64,000 nucleotides of DNA from Coniella vitis (taxonomy: Eukaryota; Ascomycota; Sordariomycetes; Diaporthales; Schizoparmaceae), in contig WUJK01000006.1 of assembly GCA_011317545.1 (NCBI GenBank), forward strand, positions 1,240,001-1,304,000, given 5' to 3'. Positions 1 through 11,470 of this stretch are shown here, in pieces. The notes under the pieces are model-generated. The model worked only from the letters and a program-made list of their open reading frames with translations. It was not told the DNA's origin and did no database searches. Each line of letters opens with the position of its first letter. The stretch's first letter is position 1. The position numbers and the translations under genes are program-made.

Positions 1-1647
1 ATGTGTTTTTTTTTTTTTGGACAAGCCGAGGCTGGTTAGGTGTGGTCGTTGGGGACCGAGCCCAATTCTGGCTTCCTGCAACTCACAGCAGGAAGCCTGG
101 CAAGCAGCCGAGGAGGATGTCTCTCCCAACAACGCTTGTTGCTTCTCTCTTACCAATCTAGTGTGGCTGGCAATCTGGGTCGTTTGCCACTGTTGATCTG
201 CCTACTTTCCCAGCGTCTCTTGCCACTTCTGGATCAAGGCTATTCCGGATTATTGTGCGGGCGATCGTGGAGAAGGTGCCCACAGATATGTGGCGACGGA
301 GAAGAGCGTGCGTTCCAGCTCATAGTACTAGTACTCTGCTACTTCTCCTATATTATGTACTATGTAGTATATGGTATGGTACCTCTTGCGGAACATGGAG
401 TCTCACGGTCAAGGCCTAGAGACGTTGTACTCGGTGAGTACCTTTTGGAAAGTGGTGGTCTTTTGGGGGGGGGGGCTTAGCGGCAGCCCACGTGCGCGAC
501 GGCCCAGGGCCTTAGGGCACAGCAACAGCATCCCGCGCCAGTCTTGGTATCAAGGGCAGCTCTTAGGCCAGGAACTAGCGTTGTTTTTTCCCCGAAAAGT
601 CAAAGTCGCGTCAAAGGATACTATGGTATCCAACCGAACTTTGAAGCTGTGACGACCGAGCAATCTCTGGCCAACATCGGTGCAAGAGGTATCATAGTAC
701 ATTGATGGTATCGCAGCCTTGCCGGCGTACACCGGATCCAGCAGCCCAGTTCTGGCTTTTCTTGCTCATGGCATCGTAGCATGCAAGTGGGGTGGTGCGA
801 GATCCCCAGGATTGCTAAAGTACTTTGAGGAGGGGGACGCGTCCGGGTATGCAGGTACGCAAGGGACCGTAGCACAGTGCAACCGGGACCGACGAACTGC
901 TGGCCAATCACAGGCCGCCCAACAATTAAAAGAATAACCGTTGGGGATAGAGGCCAGGCCCTTGCTCTGCGCAGTCCAGCCTGCCGTTGCTAGCCATTTG
1001 CTCTCAAGCGACAGCCCATGTGACGTCCATTTTGAAATGGATGTGGACGATGATGGCATGATGAATTGACTTTTCCCGAGCATTCAGGTGTTGTTGGAGC
1101 GTGTCTATGGTGCGTTGTTTGACGAGTCATCAAGACAACAACAAAAAGTGTGAGCTGGGCCAGCCTTAAGCACGTACAAATATACATGTGTACATGGTAC
1201 CGGTCAAGCAAAAGTAAATACCGAGAGGTGCACAACGTACATAGTATACTATAAGTATGCTATGAGTACTCATGTATAGTGGATAGGCAGGTAAGTACAT
1301 GGTATGGAGTACAGTGTAATAGTATACAAAATAGCAAGGCTGTGAGAGTCGAACTGACGGCCAGATTCCACATAGAGATGAAGCAGAAACCTGCTCCCTC
1401 TTTTGCCACAACAAGGCTCGAGCTGGCCGACCTTGGAGATCCAAGGAAGTCAACCTCTGGGAATTCCTTATTAGCAACTTGGCGACGCATATTACAGCAT
1501 GCTACTATGTACATACTAGGTAGGTAGTGGTAAGCTGCGGGTAAGCGCAGCTTTTTCCTGGTAGCCCACCAGGCCCGCGCGCCTCCTTCCCTTCCCGCCC
1601 TTGACGGCTCGGCCAGGAGATGACCTGTTCGTAGTGTGTACTGTGTA

Positions 1648-1677
1648 GAGGCAGAGGCAGAGGCAGAGGCAGAGGCA
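1648..1677. repeat. Hexanucleotide tandem repeat (GAGGCA)5
   Basis: Five perfect head-to-tail copies of GAGGCA can be read directly. They lie in non-coding DNA and make a spurious Ser-Ala-repeat ORF on the minus strand. Confidence 0.95.
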
Positions 1678-2168
1678 GACATGTATCACGTACTCTGTAA
1701 TTCTAGCTTGTTATCAGCAGGCAGCATAGCGCACTCTGCGTTTTGACGCTTTTCACCAGCACACAGCAGGACCAGCAGCAGCACCTTCCTCCAGTGCCGG
1801 CGGCTCTTTCCGTTTGATCAAAGTTATGGTAGTAGCACAGAGATCCACACAGATGAGGCGACAGGAAGCTGGCAAGAGTCTCGCAGCGCTTCTGCCAGCC
1901 TCTCTCACGTACTATGTACTATACGTAGCATGTGATAGTAGTAGATCATCGGCTGCTGTTGAGCGGGGGGTGCCATCCTCGGGCCACACGCCCACTACTC
2001 CATAACGCCCCCACCGTTTTGCCTCACCCCTCCCAACAAGACGAAGTCCTTTCAAATAAAAGTCGTCCATTCCGCACCCACTTGCGTTTCGAATTCCTGC
2101 GGCTCGTCTTTTCTTCTGCCCACAGCAGTCCTGGCAGTTGGTTTCCAACTCCCCTCCCAATATCTACC

Positions 2169-2180
2169 TATAAAAAAAAA
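2169..2180 (+). promoter_or_regulatory. Probable TATA box of ole1
   Basis: A TATAAAAAAAA element begins at 2169, about 131 bases before the ole1 start codon, after a pyrimidine-rich stretch. Spacing and sequence suit a fungal RNA polymerase II core promoter. The assignment is inferred; no transcription start is known. Confidence 0.5.
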
Positions 2181-2299
2181 CGGCCCTTGTCTCCGACACC
2201 TTGTTCTCTGCCAAATTCATTTGGCGGAACAAGAGCGTAACTGGCCCGGATCCTGCGGAAACCGACACTCGTCCTGCCATTCCGCACCCTCTGCCCACC

Positions 2300-3866
2300 A
2301 TGGCTTCGTCCACGTCGCCGTCGAAGCAGGCTGCCGCCTTCCCTGATGGCACCACGGACTACAAGCCCTTGCGCAAGACGGTTAATTTCGACCCCAAGAA
2401 GCCTCACATCTCCGAGCTGCCCATGACATGGAGCAACTGGTACAAGCACATCGACTGGCTTAGCACCACCTTCATCATCATCATCCCTCTCGCGGGTTTC
2501 ATCTCCACCTACTGGGTGCCTCTTCAGTTCAAGACCGCCGTCTGGTCGATTGTCTGTGAGTATCATCCTATACTGTCCAATACAAGACGGACAGGGCAAC
2601 GACTAATCCCTATTCTCCAGACTATTTCAACACTGGGCTCGGTATTACCGCAGGCTACCACCGTCTATGGGCTCACCGCTGCTATAAAGCTAGCCTTCCC
2701 CTGCGTATTTACCTTGCCGCTGTTGGCGCTGGTGCCATGGAGGGATCTGCTCGTTGGTGGTCCAAGGGGTGAGTTCTGCTCCACGTGGTTCACGCTGTGC
2801 TAGGTGATGAATATCTTATATACATACTGACAACTACTTTTATAGCCACCGCGCTCACCACAGATACACCGACACAGAGAAGGATCCCTACTCCGTGAGG
2901 AAGGGTCTCTTGTACAGCCATCTGGGTTGGATGATCATCAAGCAGAACCCCAAGCGCGCCGGGCGCACCGATATCACCGATCTGAACGAGGACCCCGTTG
3001 TCGTCTTCCAGCACAAGCACTTTGTCAAGTGCGTCATCTTCATGGCCCTGGTCTTCCCTACTCTGGTTGCTGGCTTGGGCTGGGGTGACTGGCTTGGTGG
3101 TTACATCTACGCTGGAATTCTGCGTGTCTGCTTTGTTCAGCAGGCTACCTTCTGTGTCAACTCGCTGGCTCACTGGCTCGGTGACCAGCCCTTCGATGAC
3201 CGCAACAGCCCTCGTGACCACGTCATCACAGCCCTGGTCACTCTCGGCGAGGGATACCACAACTTCCACCACGAGTTCCCCTCTGACTACCGCAACGCCA
3301 TTGCGTGGTACCAGTACGACCCTACCAAGTGGTGCATCTGGATGTGGAAGCAGCTCGGCCTGGCCTCCGACCTCAAGACTTTCCGTCAGAACGAGATTGA
3401 GAAGGGTAGACTCCAGCAACAACAGAAGAAGCTCGACCAGAAGCGTTCCAAGCTCAACTGGGGTGTGCCCCTAGAGCAGCTCCCCGTTATTGACTGGGAC
3501 GACTTTGTTGAGCAATCCAAGAACGGCAAGGCCCTGGTTGCGATTGCTGGTGTTATCCACGATGTTGCCGACTTCATCAAGGACCATCCTGGTGGTAAGG
3601 CTCTCATCAACTCTGCAATTGGTAAAGATGCTACAGCTATCTTCAACGGTGGTGTCTACCTGCACTCAAACGCTGCGCACAACTTGCTCAGCACCATGCG
3701 TGTCGGTGTCCTTCGTGGAGGCTGCGAAGTCGAGATCTGGAAGTGGGCCCAAATGGAGAACAAGGACGTGTCCTTTGTGAACGACTCATCTGGTCAACGC
3801 ATTGTCCGCGCTGGTGGACAAGTTACCAGGGTACCAATGCCCGTTGCTAGCGCTGATGCTGCGTAA
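2300..3866 (+). CDS. ole1: Delta-9 acyl-CoA (stearoyl-CoA) desaturase with C-terminal cytochrome b5 domain
   Basis: Makes palmitoleoyl- and oleoyl-CoA from saturated acyl-CoA at the ER membrane, using O2 and electrons delivered through its own cytochrome b5 domain. Exons are 2300-2555, 2621-2768 and 2846-3866, giving 474 residues, the usual length for fungal Ole1. The three histidine boxes are visible: HRLWAH (residues 99-104), HRAHH (136-140) and HNFHH (273-277). They coordinate the di-iron centre. Hydrophobic segments lie around residues 50-75 and 185-220. The C-terminal domain carries the haem-ligand motif HPGGK at about 382. The start ATG has a good context (CCACCATGG) and begins the only frame that joins cleanly to exon 2. 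The first His box is created only after intron 1 is removed, which supports the splice model. Regulation by fatty acids is usual for this family, but I cannot see it here. Confidence 0.97.
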
Positions 3867-5011
3867 GGGTATCGTTGAGTTTGAGGGGGGGGGTTGCCAA
3901 ATAGGCGGTACTGGGCACTCGAGGTTTTCCACATGTCACTGTGCAGACACGGTAAAGATTGCGATTGCCCTGCGGGCGGCCCAGTTAAAAAGAGTCGTGC
4001 ATTTCCAAGCGTACTAAGAATTCATCCATTTGTTTATTTCATGTGAAGCGTGTACTGGGACAAATGGGTGGGCAAAGGCAGGGCGGCGTTTCAGAGCACA
4101 TACGCTCGAGCATGGATGTAGATTCTAATCTGTCATTACTTCTATCCGACAAGGAGATGCTCCAATGTGAAGTCTATAAGAATTGTGACACAAATGATGC
4201 ATAGTGGTCAAGCGAGGCATAGTATAAAAGAGGTCTAATATTAAAATCGTAAAGTCTATCCCATCTCGACATTGCTGGCTTATCGAGGCCTCGCAGAGAT
4301 CATCCGTGAAATCCCCATTCCAAAATGCATGGCCAGCTTTCACAACATGATGAGGCTGTCAATGCCTACCAAAGAAGTATCCTTGGGAATCTTGACGAAG
4401 TGGCCGAATCAAGATGAAAAAGTTCGGCAAAGAGATAGTCGGCAGACTGATTTCTCCGTCCCCGCATCCAGTAAGTCTACGCAACCAGACCCAAGAACGG
4501 AAACACATATCAATTGATGCAGTGATGAATCAGAGCGCCGGTCCACGTATGCAGGATGAGGTATAAGAATGAAGGCAGCAAAACCAGAACCCCTTTCTAC
4601 CTGGCCAAGGCGCCGAGCACGATAATTGAAACGACCAAGGGACGACGCCTCGTATCAAAGCTAGAGAGCCTTGTACCGTAACGACTGAAGCGTTATCCAC
4701 GCGGATCGAGTATGCAAATTGAACCGCCCCGTGTACCTAGTCAACGTCAAAAAGTAGTCGTTTATCTGAGTGTCTCCGATGAATATGCCGAAACTCGCTT
4801 CATGAGCCGCCATTAAAAGCCTTTGTATGTATGCATGCTCCTACACGCGTCAGGAACTCCAACATCGGGTGAGTGAAAGCATAGAGTAGGGCTGTTGGGA
4901 TTAGACTTTCATCAGCCGGCTCCAACATAGTGTGGCTCCCAACAAACGTATAGTGACCTCGAGATAGTGCACTGGAATCCAGAATGGTGGTGAACGCGCA
5001 ACAGGCTCATC
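3867..5011. other. Convergent spacer between ole1 and the SNF2 gene
   Basis: About 1.1 kb between two 3' ends. It should hold both 3' UTRs and polyadenylation sites. No ORF here shows a domain, and I see no RNA gene. Confidence 0.65.
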
Positions 5012-8000
5012 TCACAGTCTCGCGCCCTTTTCAAATAAACTCCGTAGATCCAGGAGTCTTTGCTTGGCTGCTTCTGCCTTCGTAAGGTATCCGGCGCCTT
5101 CGCCTTTGTCACGATCCATACTGAGTGACGCCAACTTCATCTTCTTCTCCTGCAGCTCACGCATCTTCTCCTCAAAGCTGTCTTCCATGAGAAGACGGAC
5201 GCAGTGAACCTCGCGCTTTTGACCCAAGCGATGCACGCGGTCAATAGCCTGTGCCTCTGCGGCTGGGTTGAATAAAGGCTCCATGATGTAGACAGAGTTA
5301 CCTGCAGTGAGATTGAGACCTAGGCCACCGGCAGTAATGGACACCAGGATAACCTGCACCTTGGGATCCTCACGGAAGCTGTCCATTGCACGGGTCCTGG
5401 CAAGTCGAGTCATTTTGCCATCAAGACGCGTGTAGCGAATATCCTCCCCTTCAAGCGCCATCTGGATAAAGTCCAGATTGGTTGTCCATTGGGAAAAGAC
5501 GACAGACTTGTAGGGGGGTTCATCAGGGTTGGCGGCACTCATGGCTTTCCATTTGTTGAGTTCTTGAACAAGGTATCTCACTTTGGTATTGGGTCCGCTA
5601 TACTCTTTGATGACCTTACCGCTAAGCTTGCCGTTCTTTCGCTCTGCGCAGGCCTCATGTTCTTGCTCTGTCTTGGTCGAACGGAGTGCAATGGGAGACA
5701 ACACCGGTCCACCACAGGGACAAAGTCCTTGAAAGTTTTTGATGCACGATGGACAGAGTAGGTGGAAGCATGGCGTCATGTAACCAAGCACCTCCTCTTG
5801 ACGTTCCGATTCAATCTCTGTGCCCTCTTTCAAAGCAAGCTTTTGGCTACAAATAATGCAGTTATCACCATTTGCGTCCTGCATCAAGTTAAACATGTCG
5901 TAAGCCTTGGCTTCTGTGAGCACGGGCTTTTCTTCGTCGTCGTCGCTGTCAATATCAATGGGCACATCGGAGCTTGAGCCTTCGAGCAGACGCAGGTCAT
6001 CCTCGGTCATTAAGTCTCTACCGCCCGAGCAGAAAAGGCGCAACCGAAGAATGGCCTGTAAGATGTGTATATACGTCTTTCCACCCACCATGCGCTCGCG
6101 TTGACCGGTAATCACACTGACACGAAGCTGGGCATCTTTCTGGAAGGCGTCATACATGCGTCGCTCTTCTTCCGAGAACTGAAGCTTTACCAACTGATCG
6201 TGACGTTTTGGCAGATCAATCTTGTCCTTCATCCGCCGTAGGGTGATGGTGTCAACCAGCAACCGGAGTTTAGGAATGATACCCTCGTCGCAAACCTTGA
6301 AAGGCGCAACAATGTGCTGGTTGAACATGCTGCGGTCATGGAAAGGTTTGACACGCAGGAAGGCTAGGAGAGATGCAAGATCTTCGAGTTTGTTTTGGAC
6401 TGGAGTGCCAGTCACGGCCCAACGGCGGCTAGCATTGAGGCGACAGATGGCTTTAAACTGCAGTGTCGACTGCTCGCGAATCATGTGTGCTTCATCAAGA
6501 ACGATTCTGAACCAGCCAATTTCCTCGAGTGGATGCGGGCCGCGTTTGCTCGCTGAGCGAGCACTGAGCTCGCTCGAGACAGACCCATAAGTCGTGATCA
6601 CCAAATCGTAGGTTACCAGCTGGGTCAGGTCTTTGATTCGATGCGGACCGTGGTAGATGTGGTAAGTTAGCCCAGATGTTCGTACATGTTGCTTGATCTG
6701 CTCCTCCCAGTTGGTGATAGTACTGAGTGGGCAGACAAGCAGGGTACTCTTGGAGTTTTTCTTGACCTGGGTGAGGCCAAGTAATTCAGGCTTGGGCGGC
6801 GCAAATGGATCTAGAGGCCTGGCCTGACCCTCGTTGCTTGGACGTCCCGGATCTGACTGTGCCCATTCAGAAGCATCCGGGAGGGTCGAGGCGACCAGGG
6901 ACAAGATGCTCAGAGTCTTTCCCAGGCCCATCATATCCGCAAGGATTCCACCGAGGGCCTTAGCAGGAGGCGATCGAGATTGCTGCTTGGTGATGATATT
7001 ATAGTACGTGATCTGGCCACGAGCATCAATAGCTCTCTTCCAAAGACGGTCGAGGGGTTCTACCGGGCTCTCGCGATCCTTCATGAAGTACAACGCCTGC
7101 TTCTGGTGCTTCAAAAGCGGGGTGGTAATGCACTGGTCAGGCTCGCTCTCCGGGAGTTGTTCGTTGTCTGCCAGAGAGTCGAACACGTTGAGCACGTCCG
7201 AGCGAACCTCCTCTTCAGTCCGTGCAACTGGTGGCGGTGGGGGAAGGTCGTATGTCCTTGGTACCGACACGGGACGATTTTCCTTGGCGAGAGGGTTGAA
7301 GACGCGGATGCCCTTATCCACTCTTGTCGGGCTCAAAAGATTGAGGCCGACATCGGGTCTCAGAAAATGCTTCGCAACTGTTTTGGCATACCTGAACTTA
7401 CCATACAGCATTAGCTGCAAAGGGTAAGGACGAGATGTTGGCTTGCCGGCTTCTTCATCAGGTAGACGTCTTCGTGTGCCAATGAAGGCATCCGTCCGCA
7501 CACCCAGTAGGCGAGCATCAAACAGTGGAGTAAGTCCAGCGGCAACTTTGGAATTGAGTTTGCCAATGATGGTCCTGGTGTGGTCGTAGACGTCAATGGT
7601 GCGGGTCTTGTCGCCTTCTATCCTTCGCAGGACGACCTTGACTTGAGGCCAGCTGCCGGGGGTCAGGGTACGGGAGCCGGGCTTCGGAGACGGAACAATG
7701 TGACAGTTTACAGAAGCCCCTGCTATCATACCATAGCAGACCTCTTGATCTCGCGGGTCCTTGATCTCGACAACGTCATCGTCATCATCACCTAAAGCCG
7801 GGTCAGCGACACATTTGTGCAAAAGGAGCGCAAGCGTAGAACTATGGCCGACGTACCGCCTGTCAGATCAAGGGTTGGCTGGTTTGGGGGAGCCAGCGAA
7901 ACAGACTGCTCTTCCTTCTGCTTTTGCTTGATGTGATTGGCCAACATGTGGCTGCTTCCTCCGTTGAAACCATTGCGTGGACTGGAATTTGGACTGTCTC

Positions 8001-8523
8001 CTTCAATCTTCCTCCGCTTCACAGCGGGTACACTGTCACGGTCTTGCACATGATTCATGCGCTCAATCATTGAGCCCATGCCGTTGGAGATACTGCTTGA
8101 GGTGCTCGGAGTGGTGATGGGTGAGCGAGGATGCGAAGGAATGGTGGAGAAGCCGTCAGTTGTAGCGAATTGGAATTCCACATTGCCGAGGCTGTTGGAC
8201 TCAGCCCTGGGGAGATCAGAAGAAGATCCAGCACGAGAGAGCGATATTGGTGAGACAGTTTCTGATTTGAAGCCCTTTGGGTTTAACAGGGAAGCCGCAC
8301 TCCAGTATGCAGTGGAAGACGCAGTTCGGGCTTGAAGCAACTGAATTAGCAAGAAACCTTGACTTTGGCAGACGACTGTGCAGGCAAACCAAGGCAAGGC
8401 AGTGGGTTTCGAGCCTCTGCATTTTGCAGTACATCTTTTGTAGAGAAGCGCTAGGCAGAAGACGAAAAAGAAAGAGAAAAAAACGAAATTAGACATACCG
8501 TCCTGGTGGTTGGTTGAAGCCAT
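5012..8523 (-). CDS. SNF2-family ATPase with HIRAN-like and RING domains (RAD5/HLTF class)
   Basis: A probable DNA translocase and ubiquitin ligase acting in the nucleus on stalled replication forks or chromatin. Exons on the minus strand are 8523-8499, 8330-7857 and 7791-5012, giving 1092 residues. In order: a short Ser-rich N-terminus with a basic KRRK patch; a HIRAN-like segment (about 180-265); the SNF2 N lobe with GMMGLGKT-type Walker A (read as DMMGLGKT, about 457) and the DEAH box (LDEAH, about 598); a RING finger inserted between the lobes (about 810-861, CIIC ... CFHLLCPSC ... CPCGG); and the C lobe (about 925-1025) ending in the arginine-finger motif DRVHRLGQ. A RING between the two helicase lobes defines the RAD5/RAD16/HLTF group. 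The HIRAN-like region favours RAD5/HLTF over RAD16, but that domain is divergent. Intron 1 needs an AAG acceptor at 8331 to keep frame, so the first eight residues are less certain than the rest. Confidence 0.93.
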
Positions 8524-10780
8524 GGCGAAGGGGCTCGTTTCCTCAAGGGCGGTTTTGAATGAAGTGTCCCTACGACGCCTCTGAGATATGTTTGTTTGGT
8601 CTTCTCATTAATGTGTCAAAGTTTTCGTTGAAAGGAGATGTTAGACGTCGATATTGGGAGGTGGAGGCAGCATGACAAAGGAGCCTGCAGATGGGAGGCT
8701 GGGAAGAGGCAAGGTCGCAATATCGTATTGAAGGGGCAAGACCTCAAGTTAAAAAGTCTAGTACAGCCTTGTCATTTGAGACACTGGAGTTCTGCGAGAT
8801 GTGATCTGCTCAGAAGTCAAAACGAGGACGGCAGGCACGTGAAGGCCCGCTAAACGGTCACCGCAGAGAAGGGAAAAGCGGCAGAGACAGGCGATAAGGT
8901 TCCAGAGTATTGAGAGAAGCGAGGCCAACCACTGCCGTCAGAAAGCTGTCTTTGTCAAAAAGATTGTAGACCCAAGACCCCCACAAGAAAAAGGCCGTTC
9001 CCATAAGAAACAAGAGACCGGGTCTATGGCAGACGGGACGCGAAAGCAATGGATTGTCGTCGAGAACGAGCGGGTAGGGACGTGCCGAAAGAGAGACCGA
9101 GGACGAGAAGGCAAAGTAGAGGAGCAAAGGCAGAGTGGAGGTTTGAGTCGATGGCGAACAAGGCTGAGTCACAAGGTGTTGATTGTTGCGAAGAAGGTGC
9201 CGGGCTGGAGCAACTGGCGGGCGGCCTGGCTGTGAGGTTGGCTGGGCCGAAGGGTTGGGTGGTTGGCGGGCGTGCTGGTTGATTGGCTGACAACAAAAAG
9301 CAGTGATAATGGCGACAAAAGTAGAGTGACGACGAGCCGGTGGGTGTGCTGAGTGTTGCCGTAGCACACGCGCCGTAATCCAGTCAGGGCGGCCTGGGTT
9401 GGGTCGCGTCGTGTTGCCGTGAGGTGGGTGCGCAGTGATTGTTGCTGTGATTGTTGCTGTGACTGCTTGTTGTTGTTCTTGTTCTCTGGCAACTTGTCAT
9501 TGATGGCCCCTTTCCTGGCTGGTGATGTTGCCTGGTGCTGCTACCAAAATCGCGATACGCGCTAAGAAATCGAAGAAGGTGCACCTGACGCAAGAGGATT
9601 GTCGCGGGGCACACCGGAAGGCAGTTCCACATCCCACAGCGTCCGTACATCTAGGCCTCAAAAGAACCGGGCGCCTGCACGTGCCCGTGAGAAATGCAAC
9701 GCTGGGACACGGCTACGGCGGGGGTGGGGGCTCTTGCAGGCTCTTGCAGGCCCTGTCGAGCCACTAAGGCAGCTGAAAGCGACCACCACGCCCGGCAGTG
9801 CAAGAGACGCAACAAAAAAAATAGCAAGTACCAAGTACTGTATTAGTATCATCAAACTACCTAGGTACCTAAGCTGGTATCACTTATGTAATTTGGCATT
9901 ACTCGAGCTGGACCCTGGATATGCTCTTTTTTACTTCAAACCCTTGCGGTTTACTATGTACTTACACTGAGAAGCAGAGCCAGCTTCACAAGAACTGCAC
10001 ACGCGTAGAGTTGGCGATCAGGTCTGTTCTCAGTCTGTATGTTTATCTATGGCCCTGCTAATCTTCTGCAATTTCAAATGCAGTGTTTGGTACATAGCTG
10101 GACACCTGACAGCTGATAAATCCATACATAGTATGTTGCCGTCTTATCTTCCTCGGATTTCTTTTGGAACACCTACTCTTTCTGTAGGCCCATATCCCCG
10201 GCTAAAATGACTTGTTTCTTCAGGCAAGACAAGCTTACTATGGATGGACCAGCGGAGGGGTCTTACAATAAGAGCGATAATACAATACCCAACCCGCAAC
10301 AACGACGGTGAAAGAAGAGTCAAGGTATCCCGCATAGGAGCAGAGTGTCACATGCCACTTGCAACAGGCTCGTGACTGCCTCCACAGTGGGGTTCTAGCC
10401 CGTTTCGATGGGCTGCCTGGCTACTTGCCCAACGCTGAAGGCACTATTTCACCTCCCCAACGTCTCCACTGTCAAGTCATCTGCTAGCCAGACAGAAATC
10501 AAGTAGTCTTGGATAAAGCTTGGATTCCATCATCTCACACATTACATTATTCATTCTCTTGCATCCGCATACAGTAGTCTTGTGTGTTTGGTGTCCTTTG
10601 CGTTGCTTTATTATGCCCATTTGCTCGACCCTGGGAAACCCAAATCTTGAGATATGGGACTTGCCACGCCTCCCTGTCCCCACGCCTCCTCTTCCTTATC
10701 CTCTCTATCTTCTTTATCAGTCACGTACTGGATGATTACCTAATGAGCAGCACAAAAGACGTTCCTTCCCACTTCCCCCA
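8524..10780. other. Intergenic region upstream of the SNF2 gene
   Basis: No convincing gene. Several 70-170 residue ORFs (for example 8858-9367 and 9169-9492, minus strand) come from Gln/Ser/Pro-rich low-complexity DNA such as the TGT/TTG-rich tract near 9430-9485, and lack domains. A TACCTAGGTACC-type palindrome lies near 9861-9872. The part next to 8524 is the SNF2 gene promoter and leader. Confidence 0.6.
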
Positions 10781-11470
10781 TTACGGCTTACCCTCGCCCC
10801 GGACGGCAGCCGCGAGCGTCCCCTCAGCACGCACCCCGCCAGCCCCGCCTACCACCGCAAATGCATCTCCGAGCTCATGCCGCCGACTGCGGCTGACTGT
10901 CCTGCGCCTGCGCGTTCGCCGTCCCAGAGGTAGCATTGCCGCCGTTGCTGCTGCTGCTGTCCTGTTCCACTCCTGCCTTGGCGACTGTGAGCGCGATGGA
11001 CTCTGGCTCCGCCGTCGTCTTTGTAGTTCCTGTTGCTGCTGTTGTGATTGGATCTTTCCGTCAGGCCGCACAATCACCACACCAAGTACACACAGATTGT
11101 TATAAGTGTCCACTGACGCCGAGGACGGCGAGTCTTCGTATGCTGTGGCTCCTGCTCCTGCCACTGCTGCTGCTCCTGCTTTGCCGGCCCCAGCGCGCTG
11201 CCGTGAATGGGTGCTTGTCAGTCGCGCAGCCGAGGACCCACAGCGAGGGGGCAAGAGATGCATCCACATGGGGGAGCGGTGCCGGCCTCGGCCGCGCAGA
11301 GTGCTCGAGTCCCGCAGGGGCCGGGCTAGCGCAAAGTCGCTATAGGGGTTTCGCCGGCGTTTGCGGCCCCGGGTTTCCGGATCAGGAGACGGAAGAGCTA
11401 GTGTTGCGGGCGACATGTGGCTATCGAGAATCAAGACGTCAACGTCGTGGGATAGGGTGTCATGATCCAT
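10781..11470 (-). CDS. Doubtful hypothetical protein, 229 residues
   Basis: An uninterrupted minus-strand ORF in a gene-poor stretch. I recognise no family. The predicted protein has a short acidic start, a basic KRRR patch near residue 38, a Gly/Ala-rich middle, a Gln run (about 143-147) and Arg/Ser-rich C-terminal segments (RRRRSQSPSRSQSPR type). This composition fits a disordered nuclear protein. It also fits a chance ORF in GC-rich repeat-prone DNA. A possible GT donor near residue 126 means the true product, if any, could be spliced. In favour: its length and the moderately ordered first 80 residues. Against: no domain, no neighbour support and a competing ORF on the other strand (10936-11652). 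Confidence 0.25.
   Translation of the reverse strand: MDHDTLSHDVDVLILDSHMSPATLALPSPDPETRGRKRRRNPYSDFALARPLRDSSTLRGRGRHRSPMWMHLLPPRCGSSAARLTSTHSRQRAGAGKAGAAAVAGAGATAYEDSPSSASVDTYNNLCVLGVVIVRPDGKIQSQQQQQELQRRRRSQSPSRSQSPRQEWNRTAAAATAAMLPLGRRTRRRRTVSRSRRHELGDAFAVVGGAGGVRAEGTLAAAVRGEGKP

Larger units (their letters stand above)
1..2299. other. Intergenic region upstream of ole1
   Basis: I see no gene here. The ORFs are short, overlap on both strands and lack recognisable domains. The stretch holds AT-rich palindromic motifs of the CATAGTAC type near 340-375, 1236-1265 and 1908-1927, a six-base tandem repeat at 1648-1677 and a G run near 469-478. The last part before 2300 is pyrimidine-rich and contains the likely core promoter of the desaturase gene. 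Confidence 0.6.

Noticed and set aside
8858..9492. Gln/Ser/Pro-rich minus-strand ORFs
   Set aside because: They arise from TGT/TTG-rich simple sequence, overlap ORFs in every frame and show no domain.
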